Of a stretch of DNA of 21,584 bases, positions 1 through 8,110 are shown piece after piece. Each line of letters opens with the position of its first letter. Within the stretch, counting starts at the first letter, position 1. Source of the DNA: Chloroflexota bacterium (GTDB taxonomy: Bacteria; Chloroflexota; Limnocylindria; Limnocylindrales; CSP1-4); assembly GCA_017860675.1 (NCBI GenBank), contig JAGDMV010000038.1, positions 1 to 21,584 of the forward strand, in the 5' to 3' direction. A program made the translations under genes and the position numbers. Under the pieces are notes generated by a model, which was given only the letters and a program-made list of their open reading frames with translations, made no database searches and had not been told where the DNA came from.

Positions 1-80
1 CGGCAGCGGTGATGGCCGCGACGGCGGCGGGCCCGGGGCCGGACGCCGCCGGCCACTGCCGCCGGTCCGCGGACGCGGTT

Positions 81-284
81 TCTCCCGTGTAAGCCCACCA
101 GGCCTGCCAGCGGCCGGTGCGCCCCGGATCTCCCCCGCGCAAGCCCATGGAGCATGCCGGGGCGAGCACCGGGCGGAAGGCAGCCTCTCGAGAGCGAACT
201 GGCACTCCCGACGGAGCGTGCCCGCGCCTCACCGGCTCTGCTTCGCGGCGGGAGCCGCCGTCTCGCAAGCTCACCGGGCCTGTC
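81..284. repeat. Degenerate ~28-bp direct repeats (3-4 copies)
   Basis: Copies start near 81, 129, 221 and 261 and share a TCTC...AAGCYCAYYRGGCCTGYC-like pattern. The best pair, 91-108 and 267-284, matches at 15 of 18 bases, all three differences being transitions. Copy spacing is irregular (roughly 48, 92 and 40 bases) and the copies diverge, so this is an old or degenerate repeat cluster, not a CRISPR array. Function is unknown. Confidence 0.4.
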
Positions 285-405
285 CGGGAGAACCACGCGG
301 CCGGCGGGTTCGAGACGGACGGTGGGCCGAGCGGCCGCCTCGTGCGGGCCGCCGCCCCCGCCGAACGACGGCCCGGGTGCAGGGGATCCCGGACGCGATA
401 CCGCG

Positions 406-411
406 TACGAT
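406..411 (+). promoter_or_regulatory. Candidate -10 element, leaderless start
   Basis: TACGAT ends 6 bases before the ATG at 418, so a transcript starting about 7 bases downstream would begin at or next to the start codon. No convincing -35 hexamer lies 16-18 bases upstream and no Shine-Dalgarno is visible. The same -10 to ATG spacing occurs at the ftsB-like gene at 17992. Confidence 0.35.
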
Positions 412-417
412 CAGCGC

Positions 418-1248
418 ATGAGCACCAGCCGCGATCGTGAGAGCGCCGCCGAGGCGCTCGCCCGCCTCTACGACCTGGACCTGGCCGAGGACCCCGGCGA
501 CCTCGACCTCTGGCTGGCCGTGGCCGCCCGCGAGGGCGGGCCGATCCTCGAGCTGATGGCCGGAAGCGGCCGCCTGGCCGTACTCCTGGCCGAGGCCGGC
601 CACCAGGTCACCGCCGTCGACTGGGATCCGGCCGCCCTGTCACGGGCGCGGCGGCGGGCCGAGGCCGCGGGGCCGAGCGTGGCCGCGCGCGTTCACCTGG
701 TCGAGGCCGACATCCGCGGGCTCCGCCTGCCGGACGCCGGCACCTACCGGCTCGCGTTCGTCCCGCTGAACTCGGTCCTGCTGCTGGCCACCCGGTCGGC
801 CCAGGCGGCGTGCTGGGAGACGCTGGCCGCGAGCCTTGCCCCGGGCGGCCTTGCCGCAGTCGACGCCTGGCTGCCCGACGCCGGCGACCTGGCGCGTTAC
901 GACGGCCGCCTCCACCTCGAGTACGTGCGGACCGACCCGGAGACGGGCCGCTGGGTGGCCAAGACGGCAGCGGCCCACCACGACGCCGCGACGGGCACCG
1001 TCACCCTGACGACGTTCTACGACGAGGGCGACCCGGGCGAGCCACCCGTGCGCTGGATCAGGCGCGACGTCGTGCGCCTGATCGGCCCGGACGAGCTCCG
1101 GGCCATGGCCACGGCCGCCGGCCTCCGGGTCGAGCTGGTGGCCGGGGGCTACGATCTCGAGCCGCTCGGACCCCACGACGAGCGGGCCATCGTGCTCGCC
1201 CGCCGGCCGGCGAAGCGGGGCAGACGGACGGCCGGCCGGGCCCGCTGA
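418..1248 (+). CDS. Class I SAM-dependent methyltransferase
   Basis: This 276-residue protein has a Rossmann methyltransferase core. Motif I is seen as LELMAGSGR (residues 44-52), followed by the acidic residue at the end of strand 2 (VTAVDWD, D68) that normally contacts the SAM ribose. The N-terminal part (ARLYDLDLAED) resembles small-molecule N- or C-methyltransferases of the Methyltransf_25 type. The substrate cannot be told from the sequence. The ATG at 418 is chosen because the upstream codons are low-complexity and a -10-like box lies just before it; a longer frame from 154 is open but unlikely. The next gene starts 21 bases downstream, so the two may be co-transcribed. Family call is sure, substrate unknown. 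Confidence 0.85.
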   Translation: MSTSRDRESAAEALARLYDLDLAEDPGDLDLWLAVAAREGGPILELMAGSGRLAVLLAEAGHQVTAVDWDPAALSRARRRAEAAGPSVAARVHLVEADIRGLRLPDAGTYRLAFVPLNSVLLLATRSAQAACWETLAASLAPGGLAAVDAWLPDAGDLARYDGRLHLEYVRTDPETGRWVAKTAAAHHDAATGTVTLTTFYDEGDPGEPPVRWIRRDVVRLIGPDELRAMATAAGLRVELVAGGYDLEPLGPHDERAIVLARRPAKRGRRTAGRAR

Positions 1249-1269
1249 GCGTGGTATCGTCGGTCCGCG

Positions 1270-2421
1270 ATGACCGACACGCAGCCCCTTCGACTGATCC
1301 TCGTCGAGGACGTCCCGCAGGTCGCCCAATACGTGCGCGGGCTGCTTGCCGCGCAGGCCCGGCTCCAGCTCGTGGACGTCGTGACCGACGGGGCCAAGGC
1401 GCTCGGCCAGATCCAGCAGCTGCGGCCGGACGTCGTCATCGTCGACGCGCTCCTCCAGGGCCGGGTGAAGGGCTTGCGCCTCGTCGAGCAGATTCACCAG
1501 GGCGGCCTGGGAATCCCGGTCATCGTCCTGACCGTGCCCCAGAACCCGGTCGAGCGCGATCCAGAGCTCGGCATCGCGGCCGTGCTTGGCATGCCGTTCT
1601 CCGGCTTCGAGCTCGTCAACGTCGTCGTCTCCGTCCACAACGCGTCGCTGGCCGCCAACCAGAGCCGGCGGTCGGCCCTCCACGTCGTGTTCGCACCGAA
1701 GGGCGGGGTGGGCAAGACGACCCTGGCCTTCAACCTCGCGGTGGCGATGGGCCAGCTCGGCACCAGCACGGCCCTCGTCGACGGCAGCCTGCAGTACGGC
1801 GATCTCCGCTCGCTGCTCAAGGTGCCGGTGGACGCCCCCTCCATCCTGGACCTGCCGACCGACCGGATCGGGGAGGCCGACCTGCAGGACGTCCTCTGGC
1901 GCGACCCGAGCGGGATCGACATTCTCCTCGCCCCGCCGCGGGTCGAGTACGCCGAGATGGTGACGCCGCGCGACATGGAGAAGGTGCTGTCCATGCTCCG
2001 CCGCGTCTACGGCACGGTCGTGGTGGACATGGCGGCCACCATCGGCGACGTGTCGCTCGCCCTGTTCGACGCGGCCGACGTCATCCTCCAGGTCGTCACC
2101 TACGACTCCACGACGATCCGGAACACGCTCGCCGTGGCCGAGGCGTTCAGGGCGATCGGCTACCCGCCGGGCAAGGTCCAGTACGTCGTGAACCGGGTGG
2201 ACTCGTCCGGTGGCATCTCGCCCGACGATCTCGTGCGGGTCCTCGGCCGGGCGCCCGAGCACAGCGTGGTGTCCGACGGGCGGCTCGTGGTCCAGTGCAA
2301 CAACGAGGGCATTCCCTTCGTCCTGGCCAACCCGGGAGCACAGATCAGCCAGGACGTCGTGCGAATCGCCAGCGCGCTCGTCGGCGGGGGCCGCCCGGTC
2401 GCGGCCGGGAGCCGGCGCTGA
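1270..2421 (+). CDS. Receiver-domain fused CpaE/TadZ-like P-loop ATPase
   Basis: A 383-residue protein with an N-terminal response-regulator-like domain (about 1-125) and a C-terminal MinD/ParA-type ATPase domain (about 137-370). The receiver keeps the acidic pair E13/D14, the phospho-acceptor position D59 (VVIVDALLQ) and T88, but the conserved switch Lys before Pro is Met (M108-P109-F110). The ATPase domain carries the deviant Walker A KGGVGKTT (144-151) and an LVDGSLQYGDL segment like the CpaE LVDLDLQFGDV motif. CpaE/TadZ proteins position Flp/Tad pilus machinery at the pole. No other tad gene is in the window, so pilus function is only inferred and another localisation or partitioning role is possible. 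The stop is 5 bases before murI. Confidence 0.85.
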   Translation: MTDTQPLRLILVEDVPQVAQYVRGLLAAQARLQLVDVVTDGAKALGQIQQLRPDVVIVDALLQGRVKGLRLVEQIHQGGLGIPVIVLTVPQNPVERDPELGIAAVLGMPFSGFELVNVVVSVHNASLAANQSRRSALHVVFAPKGGVGKTTLAFNLAVAMGQLGTSTALVDGSLQYGDLRSLLKVPVDAPSILDLPTDRIGEADLQDVLWRDPSGIDILLAPPRVEYAEMVTPRDMEKVLSMLRRVYGTVVVDMAATIGDVSLALFDAADVILQVVTYDSTTIRNTLAVAEAFRAIGYPPGKVQYVVNRVDSSGGISPDDLVRVLGRAPEHSVVSDGRLVVQCNNEGIPFVLANPGAQISQDVVRIASALVGGGRPVAAGSRR

Positions 2422-2426
2422 GCCAG

Positions 2427-3293
2427 ATGGCCGACCCGCGGCCGATCGGCGTCTTCGACTCCGGCGTGGGCGGCCTCACCGTCCTCCGCGAGATCCTCCG
2501 CCGGACGCCCGGCGAGGCGACCGTCTACCTCGGCGACAACGCCCGGGCACCCTACGGGACGCGGTCGGACGACGAGGTGCGTCGCTTCTCCGCCGAGTGC
2601 CTGGACCGGCTCGTCGTCGAGAATGTCAAGGCGCTCGTCGTCGCCTGCAACACCTCGACCGCCGTCGCCCTGCCGGAGCTGCGCCGCCGCTACGACCTCC
2701 CGGTCCTCGGCGTGATCCGGCCCGGGGCATCGGCCGCCGCGCTCGCCACCCGGACCCGACGTGTCGGCGTCATCGGCACGCCGGCCACGATCCGCAGCCA
2801 CGCCTACTTCGACGCGGTCAAGGAGGAGAACCCGGCCGTCGAGGTGTACGAGCACGCAACCCCCACGCTCGTCCCGCTGGTCGAGGCGGGGCACCTCAGC
2901 GGGCCCGACGCGGAGGCGGCGGTGGCCGACGCGCTGGCACCACTCCTCGGCCGGCGGGGAGCCGACGGCGAGTTCATCTTCCCGCTGCCGCCGTCGACCC
3001 AGGTTGACACCTTGCTGCTCGGCTGCACCCACTACCCGCTGCTGCGGCCGGTGATCGCAGCGGCTGCCGGCCCGGCGGTCGCGGTCGTCGACTCGGCCAC
3101 GGCCACGGCCTCGGCCCTGGCCGAGCTGCTTGCGGTCAACGGCCTGGAGGCGCCTGCCGGCCCGGGCACGGAGCTCCTCCACCGCGTCTTCACGACCGGC
3201 GACCGGGCGGCGTTCGCGGCCCTCGCCGCCCGCCTGTTCGGCGACGACTTCCCGGTGGTCGAGGCGGTCGAGCTCGGAGCCGGGCGACCGTGA
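2427..3293 (+). CDS. murI: Glutamate racemase
   Basis: Converts L-glutamate to D-glutamate for peptidoglycan synthesis in the cytoplasm. The 288-residue protein shows the family signatures: FDSGVGGLTVL near the N-terminus with D11 and S12, YLGDNARAPYGTRS (34-47), the first catalytic Cys in VACNTSTA (C74), and the second in LLGCTHYPLL (C200, followed by H202). Length is slightly above the usual 260-280. The ATG at 2427 sits directly before the ADPRPIGVFDSG start of the fold. It follows the CpaE-like gene by 5 bases and its TGA overlaps the GTG of the next gene, so it probably belongs to a longer transcript. All catalytic residues are present and it should be active. Confidence 0.95.
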   Translation: MADPRPIGVFDSGVGGLTVLREILRRTPGEATVYLGDNARAPYGTRSDDEVRRFSAECLDRLVVENVKALVVACNTSTAVALPELRRRYDLPVLGVIRPGASAAALATRTRRVGVIGTPATIRSHAYFDAVKEENPAVEVYEHATPTLVPLVEAGHLSGPDAEAAVADALAPLLGRRGADGEFIFPLPPSTQVDTLLLGCTHYPLLRPVIAAAAGPAVAVVDSATATASALAELLAVNGLEAPAGPGTELLHRVFTTGDRAAFAALAARLFGDDFPVVEAVELGAGRP

Positions 3294-4627
3294 GTCGCCG
3301 GGCGCCCGCGGGTGGGACCGGTGCAGGAACACCGGGCGGCGGGGCATCGCGGGGCGGAGGAGCCACGCACGGCGGGGGTGCCTCGGGCGGCGGGGCCATG
3401 CGCAGCGGGGGCGACCCCCGGCGTCGGGCCGGCCGCCAGCCTGGGCGGGACGTGATGTCGGGCTGGCAGATGGGTCTCCTCCTGGGGGCTGCGGTGGGGG
3501 CAGCGGCAACGGTCCTCGGGCGGCGTGCCGAGCAGGCCGCCCGAGGCGGCCTGGTCGACTGGGCCGCCGTCGAGCGCCTGGCGGCCGCCCGCCTCCGGTC
3601 CGCCCCGGGGAGACTCGCGCCGGCGGAGCTGGCCGCCGCCGAGCCCGCCTACGCGCAGGCGATGGCACGCGTGGGGCCGGCCCTCGAGGCCCATCTCGGC
3701 GTGCCCCTGCCCGGGATCGTGAGCCGGGCCGTGGTGGTCGATCGGGCAGCCTGGGTGTCGGCCAACCTGGCCACCTTCGAGACGCTCTTCGGACGGGTCG
3801 AGCAGGACATGCTCCGCCAGCTCCTTCCGCCCGGCGCAGGGTTGGCCAAGGCGAGCCTGATCCTCGCCGAGCGCTGGCTGACGACCGGCCAGCTTGGGCT
3901 CCTGCTCGGCTACCTGGGGCGGCGCGTGCTGGGCCAGTACGACCTCGCCCTGCTGGCGGCCGAGTCGACGCCGGGGCAGCTCCTGTTCGTCGAGGAGAAC
4001 GTCCGCCAGGCTGCGGCGGCCATGCGCGTCCCGCTGGCCGACTTCAGGACCTGGGTCGCGCTCCACGAGGCGACCCATGCCTTCGAGTTCGAGGCCCACC
4101 CCTGGCTCCGGCCGTGGCTCGCCGCCCGCCTGGAGCGCCAGCTGGACGTGTTCGCCTCGGCGACCGTGTCGCGGCCTCGCGAGGCAGCCCGCGGGCTCGG
4201 CCGCGTCGTTCGCGGCGCAGGCCAGGGCCACTGGCTGGAGCGGCTGATGGGCCCTGCCGAGCGGGCCATGTTCCGCGAGACGCAGGCGGTCATGAGCCTG
4301 CTGGAGGGCTACGCTGACCACGTCATGGACGCGGTCGGCCGCGAGCTGCTGCCCGGGGCGGCGACGATCAGCGCTCGTTTCCATGCCCGCCGGGCCCGCC
4401 GCGGGCCCGCCGACCGTGCCCTCATGCGGCTCACCGGGCTGGATCTCAAGCTCGAGCAGTACGCCCGGGGTGCGCGGTTCGTGGCCGGGGTCGAGGCGGC
4501 GGGCGGACCGGCGGCGCTGCGGCGCCTGTGGGACGGCCCCGACAGCCTGCCGCGCGAGGACGAGATCGACGAGCCGGAACGCTGGCTCCGGCGCGTGGCC
4601 GGTGTCGTCGGCGGGAGCACGCCGTGA
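3290..4627 (+). CDS. Zincin_2 (DUF2342) family zinc metallohydrolase
   Basis: A 445-residue protein of the Zincin_2 family, annotated in Actinobacteria as 'coenzyme F420 biosynthesis-associated' or 'zinc-dependent metalloprotease'. The metal site is visible as HEATH (259-263) in the context WVALHEATHAFEF, with a likely third ligand E339 in LLEGYADHVMD. Its substrate is unknown, and no F420 gene lies in the window. The GTG at 3290 overlaps the murI stop (GTGA). The first ~55 residues are a Gly-rich stretch with four GGGA repeats, so a start at ATG 3398 or 3455 (MSGWQMG) is possible. A hydrophobic segment, GLLLGAAVGAAATVLG, follows and could be a membrane anchor. Its stop overlaps the next gene by GTGA. 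Confidence 0.85.
   Translation: MSRRAPAGGTGAGTPGGGASRGGGATHGGGASGGGAMRSGGDPRRRAGRQPGRDVMSGWQMGLLLGAAVGAAATVLGRRAEQAARGGLVDWAAVERLAAARLRSAPGRLAPAELAAAEPAYAQAMARVGPALEAHLGVPLPGIVSRAVVVDRAAWVSANLATFETLFGRVEQDMLRQLLPPGAGLAKASLILAERWLTTGQLGLLLGYLGRRVLGQYDLALLAAESTPGQLLFVEENVRQAAAAMRVPLADFRTWVALHEATHAFEFEAHPWLRPWLAARLERQLDVFASATVSRPREAARGLGRVVRGAGQGHWLERLMGPAERAMFRETQAVMSLLEGYADHVMDAVGRELLPGAATISARFHARRARRGPADRALMRLTGLDLKLEQYARGARFVAGVEAAGGPAALRRLWDGPDSLPREDEIDEPERWLRRVAGVVGGSTP
3335..3406 (+). repeat. 18-bp in-frame tandem repeat, four units
   Basis: Four consecutive 18-base units encode GGGASR, GGGATH, GGGASG and GGGAMR at the N-terminus of the Zincin_2 protein. Units differ mainly at third positions and in the last two codons. 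The repeat may be a flexible N-terminal linker. Alternatively it may be untranslated if the true start is the ATG at 3398 or 3455. Confidence 0.65.
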
Positions 4628-5640
4628 GCGGACCGGGTGGCCGGGACGTCGCCGGGGTCCCGGCGGCGATCGCCATGACCCCGATCCTCGGCGCGCGCTA
4701 CCGGCTCGAGCATCTCAAGGCGATCCGGACGGCGGCCCCCGGCGCGGCCCTGATCGCCGTGACTGCCGACGGGAACGCAGAGCAGCCGCTCGACCAGGTC
4801 GAGGTCGTGCTCTGCGGCCGGATCGCGCCGTGGGCGCTCGACTGGATGCTCGCCCGGTCGCCCCGGCTGCGCTGGATCCACTCGGTCGCGGCGGGCGTGG
4901 AGCACGTCCTCACGCCGGCCGTTCGGTCGCGTGGCATCGAGGTGACGAACGCCCGGGGCGTCTTCTCGCGGCCCATCGCCGAGTACGTGATGCTGATGAT
5001 CCTGGCCGTCAGCAGGCGGCTGCCCGAGCTGCTGTCCCTCCAGGCCGAGCGGACCTGGCAGCCGCTCGGCGGGCGCGAGATGCGCGAGCTGACCGTCGGG
5101 GTGGTCGGCTTCGGGAGCATCGGCCGGGCCGTCGCCGAGCTGGCCGCGACATTCGGCTGCCGGGTGATCGCCACCCGCCGAAGCCCGGGCTCCGGCCCGG
5201 GCGGGCCCATCCCGGAGGGGATCACGGTGCTGCCGGCGGAGCGCCTCGCCGACCTCCTTGCGGCCGCCGACTTCGTCGTGCTCGCAGCGCCGCTGACCCC
5301 GGATACCGAGGGGCTGATCGACGCCGACGCGCTGCGCCAGATGAAGCCGGCAGCCTGGCTGATCAACGTGGCCAGGGGCCGGCTCGTCGACGAGCGGGCG
5401 CTGGTGCGGACGCTCGAGGAGGGCCGTATCGGTGGGGCCGTGCTCGACACGTTCCGCGACGAGCCGCTGCCGGCCGGCTCGCCGCTCTGGGAGCTCCCCA
5501 ACGTCATCGTCACGCCCGGCGTGGCGTGGTCGTCCGCGGCGGAGCTCGACCGGAGCGTGGAGCTGTTCTGCGACAACCTGCGGCGGTTCACGGCTGGCGA
5601 GCCGCTGACCAACGTCGTCGACCCGGCGGCAGGGTACTGA
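4624..5640 (+). CDS. D-2-hydroxyacid dehydrogenase-like protein lacking catalytic His
   Basis: A 338-residue member of the D-isomer-specific 2-hydroxyacid dehydrogenase family (GhrA-like). The NAD(P)-binding motif GFGSIG is at 162-167, and the following strand ends in RR, which would fit NADP. Catalytic Arg (NVARGRLVD, R251) and Glu (FRDEPLP, E280) are present. The catalytic His, normally in a TPH motif, is Gly: the sequence reads VIVTPGVAW with G299, and the surrounding codons are clean. The C-terminal AELDRSVELFCDNLRRF matches the family. Either the enzyme has a changed chemistry or it is a non-catalytic paralogue. The GTG at 4624 overlaps the previous stop; an ATG at 4675 is an alternative start. 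YchF follows after 3 bases. Confidence 0.85.
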   Translation: MSGPGGRDVAGVPAAIAMTPILGARYRLEHLKAIRTAAPGAALIAVTADGNAEQPLDQVEVVLCGRIAPWALDWMLARSPRLRWIHSVAAGVEHVLTPAVRSRGIEVTNARGVFSRPIAEYVMLMILAVSRRLPELLSLQAERTWQPLGGREMRELTVGVVGFGSIGRAVAELAATFGCRVIATRRSPGSGPGGPIPEGITVLPAERLADLLAAADFVVLAAPLTPDTEGLIDADALRQMKPAAWLINVARGRLVDERALVRTLEEGRIGGAVLDTFRDEPLPAGSPLWELPNVIVTPGVAWSSAAELDRSVELFCDNLRRFTAGEPLTNVVDPAAGY

Positions 5641-5643
5641 GCC

Positions 5644-6747
5644 GTGCAGATCGCGATCGTGGGCCTGGCCGGGGCCGGCAAGACGACGGTCTTCAACACG
5701 CTCACCCGGGGCGACGTCTCCACCGGCGGCTTCGGGGGCCTGGAGCTGCACGTCGGCGTGGTGAAGGTCCCGGACGAGCGGCTGGACCGCCTGGCCGAGA
5801 TCTTCCGGCCGAAGAAGATCGTCCAGGCCGACGTGACCTACGTCGACCTGCCCGCCGTCCCGCCGTCGTCGGAGGGTCGGGTCGGCACCGAGGAGCTGCC
5901 CGCCGAGCACCTGGGCCGCCTGCGCGACGCCGATGCGCTGCTGCACGTGGTCCGGGCCTGGGACGACACGGCCCACCCCCACCCGGCCGGCTCGGTCGAC
6001 CCGTGGCGCGACATCGAGCAGCTCGACCTCGAGCTGACCCTGGCCGACCTGGCCGTGGCCGAGCGCCGGCTCACGCGGCTGCGGACCGCCGGCCGCCACG
6101 GCACGCCGGCCGAGCGGGAGGCGAACGAGCGCGAAGAAGCCCTGCTGGATCGCCTCCAGGCCGCGCTTGCGGGCGGTCGGCCGCTCCGCGACGCGGACCT
6201 GTCGCCGGACGAGGAGAAGGCGCTGCGCGGCTTCCGCTTCCTCACCCAGAAGCCCGTCCTGCTGGTGCTCAACGTCGGCGAAGCGGACATCGGCGCCGCC
6301 CCGGCGCTGGTGGCCGAGATCGGCGGTCGGTACGACAACCGGCACACGCTGGTCGACTCGCTCTCGGCCCGGATCGAGATGGAGCTCGGCCAGCTCGAGC
6401 CGGACGAGGCGGCGGTGTTCGCCGAGGAGCTCGGCATCCACGGGAGCAGCCTCGACCGGGTGATCCGGCTCTCGTACCAGCTGCTCGGCCTCATCTCCTT
6501 CCTGACCGGCGGGCCGGAGGAGGTCCGGGCCTGGCCGATCCCGGCCGGCTCGACCGCAGTCGACGCCGCCGGTGCCATCCACACCGACCTCGCCCGCGGC
6601 TTCATCCGGGCCGAGACGGTGGCCTACGAGGACCTCGTTGCCCTCGGGTCCATGGCGGAGGTCCGGCGCCACGGCAAGCTCCGCTCCGAGGGCCGCACCT
6701 ACCAGGTCCGCGACGGCGACGTGATCGAGATCCTGTTCAGTCGCTGA
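5644..6747 (+). CDS. ychF: YchF/OLA1-type NTP-binding protein, divergent G domain
   Basis: A 367-residue Obg-family NTPase that normally prefers ATP and associates with ribosomes and stress responses. G1 is GLAGAGKTT (7-15), where typical YchF has GLPNVGKST. The G4 position is NVGE (210-213), the NxxE form that gives YchF ATP preference. The C-terminal TGS part is well conserved: LLGLISFLTGGPEEVRAW, IHTDLARGFIRAE and GKLRSEGRTYQVRDGDV. The switch II region is unusual: DLPA (68-71) replaces DIAG, with a Pro/Ser-rich stretch after it. The GTG start follows the dehydrogenase stop by 3 bases. The family is certain from the C-terminus; true orthology to ychF is likely but this is a divergent branch. 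Confidence 0.85.
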   Translation: MQIAIVGLAGAGKTTVFNTLTRGDVSTGGFGGLELHVGVVKVPDERLDRLAEIFRPKKIVQADVTYVDLPAVPPSSEGRVGTEELPAEHLGRLRDADALLHVVRAWDDTAHPHPAGSVDPWRDIEQLDLELTLADLAVAERRLTRLRTAGRHGTPAEREANEREEALLDRLQAALAGGRPLRDADLSPDEEKALRGFRFLTQKPVLLVLNVGEADIGAAPALVAEIGGRYDNRHTLVDSLSARIEMELGQLEPDEAAVFAEELGIHGSSLDRVIRLSYQLLGLISFLTGGPEEVRAWPIPAGSTAVDAAGAIHTDLARGFIRAETVAYEDLVALGSMAEVRRHGKLRSEGRTYQVRDGDVIEILFSR

Positions 6748-6766
6748 TGGTGAGCGTGGCGAGGCG

Positions 6767-8110
6767 ATGAAGATCGCGCTGCTCGGCGGGGGCGGGTTCC
6801 GGGTGCCGATGGTCTACGACGCCCTGCTGGCGCGCTCCGAGGGGCTGGGGATCGACGCCGTGTCCCTCTACGACATCGACGCGGGGCGTCTCGAGCGCAT
6901 CGCCCCGGTGCTGGAGGGGCTGGAGCGCGAGCGCGGGCGCCGGCTGGCGCGTGTCGCCTCGGAGGACCTCGACGAAGCCCTTGACGGCGCTGCCTTCGTC
7001 TTCTGCGCCATCCGGGTCGGGGGCCTCGAAGGCCGCGTGATCGACGAGCTGGTCCCGCTGGCAGAAGGGGTCGTGGGCCAGGAGACGACGGGGCCCGGCG
7101 GCATCTGCTTCGCCCTGCGCACGGTGCCGGTCATGGTCGAGATCGCCGAGCGGGTGGCCCGTCGAGCCCCGGGGTCCTGGTTCGTCAACTTCACCAACCC
7201 GGCCGGCCTCGTCACCGAGGCGATCCAGCCGGTCCTCGGCGGGCGCGCGATCGGGATCTGCGATTCGGCGACGGGGCTGTTCCGGCGTGTCGCGACTGCC
7301 CTCGGCCGCTCGCCGGACGCCATCCACTTTGACTACTTCGGGCTCAATCACCTCGGCTGGCTGCAGGCCGTCCGCGACGGCGGGCGCGACCTGCTGCCGG
7401 GCCTGCTCGCCGACGACGAGCGGCTGGCCTCGTTCGAGGAGGGCCGGCTCTTCGGCGGCGACTGGCTCCGCGCCCTCGGGATGATCCCCAACGAGTACCT
7501 CTGCTTCTACTACTTCGCCGCCGACACGGTCGCTGCCCTTCGGGCCGGCGTCGAGCCGCGGGCGGAGTTCCTGCGCCGCCAGCAGGCGGCCTTCTACGCG
7601 TCGGTGGTGCGAACGCCCGAGGAGGCGCTCCGGGGGTGGCGAGCCGCCCGCGAGGAGCGAGAAGAACGCTACTTCGCCGAGGCGCGGGCGGCCGCCGGGC
7701 TGACCGGGGTCGACCACGAAGCAGACGAGCTCGGTGGCTACGAGGGTGAGGCGCTTGCCCTGGTCGATGCGATCGTCCATGACCGCCAGCGGGTGCTGAC
7801 CGTGAACACGGCCAACCGGGGCGCGATGCCGTTCCTCGATGGCGCGGCGGTCGTGGAGGTGCCCTGCGCCGTTTCGCGGGCCGGGGCGGACCCGCTGCCG
7901 GTCGGCGATGTCCCCGGCCACGCCCGTGCCCTGGTGGAGGCGGTCAAGGAGGTGGAGCGCATCGCCATCCAGGCAGCCCTGGCACGATCGAGACGGCTGG
8001 CAGTGAAGGCGATCGCCCTGCACCCGCTCGTGCCGTCGGTCAACGTCGCCCGGCGCATCTTCGAGGCCTACGCCGCGCAGCAGCCCGAGCTCCGGGACTG
8101 GCAGCCGTGA
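6767..8110 (+). CDS. GH4 family glycosidase, 6-phospho-beta-glucosidase-like
   Basis: A 447-residue NAD- and divalent-metal-dependent glycosidase of family GH4, which cleaves by oxidation-elimination. Visible elements are the N-terminal dinucleotide motif KIALLGGGGFRVP, VNFTNPAGLVTEA, the metal ligands C165 (GICDS) and H195 (GLNHLGW), and the catalytic Tyr candidate Y325 (GGYEGEAL). The GLNHLGW and NFTNPAG context is closest to the 6-phospho-beta-glucosidase branch rather than MelA or AglA, but specificity is not fixed by this. It overlaps the following PfkB kinase by GTGA and heads an operon with ABC sugar transport genes. No PTS gene is nearby, so any phosphorylated substrate would have to be made by a kinase. 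The ATG is 19 bases after ychF. Confidence 0.9.
   Translation: MKIALLGGGGFRVPMVYDALLARSEGLGIDAVSLYDIDAGRLERIAPVLEGLERERGRRLARVASEDLDEALDGAAFVFCAIRVGGLEGRVIDELVPLAEGVVGQETTGPGGICFALRTVPVMVEIAERVARRAPGSWFVNFTNPAGLVTEAIQPVLGGRAIGICDSATGLFRRVATALGRSPDAIHFDYFGLNHLGWLQAVRDGGRDLLPGLLADDERLASFEEGRLFGGDWLRALGMIPNEYLCFYYFAADTVAALRAGVEPRAEFLRRQQAAFYASVVRTPEEALRGWRAAREEREERYFAEARAAAGLTGVDHEADELGGYEGEALALVDAIVHDRQRVLTVNTANRGAMPFLDGAAVVEVPCAVSRAGADPLPVGDVPGHARALVEAVKEVERIAIQAALARSRRLAVKAIALHPLVPSVNVARRIFEAYAAQQPELRDWQP

Larger units (their letters stand above)
1..417. other. Leading region without a convincing gene
   Basis: No frame here has recognisable protein similarity. A minus-strand frame opens at an ATG at 149 and runs off the left edge without a stop (about 49 residues, Ala-rich toward the edge). 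It could be the start of a divergent gene, but the start lies inside a degenerate repeat and nothing in it is recognisable. A plus-strand open frame from 154 continues into the methyltransferase, but its first 88 codons are Arg/Pro/Gly-rich and look non-coding. The region holds a set of degenerate direct repeats (81-284) and, at its right end, a -10-like element just before the methyltransferase start. Confidence 0.5.

Noticed and set aside
81..284. Possible CRISPR array
   Set aside because: Repeats are too divergent, spacing is irregular and no cas gene is present.
640..2262. Minus-strand open frame opposite the methyltransferase and CpaE-like genes
   Set aside because: Low-complexity Asp/Arg/Val/His composition; shadow of clear plus-strand genes.
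4309..6672. Long minus-strand open frame (787 codons) opposite the dehydrogenase and ychF genes
   Set aside because: Its translation is Arg/Gly/Asp/His-rich with no recognisable motif and mirrors real genes on the plus strand; such frames are expected in very GC-rich DNA.
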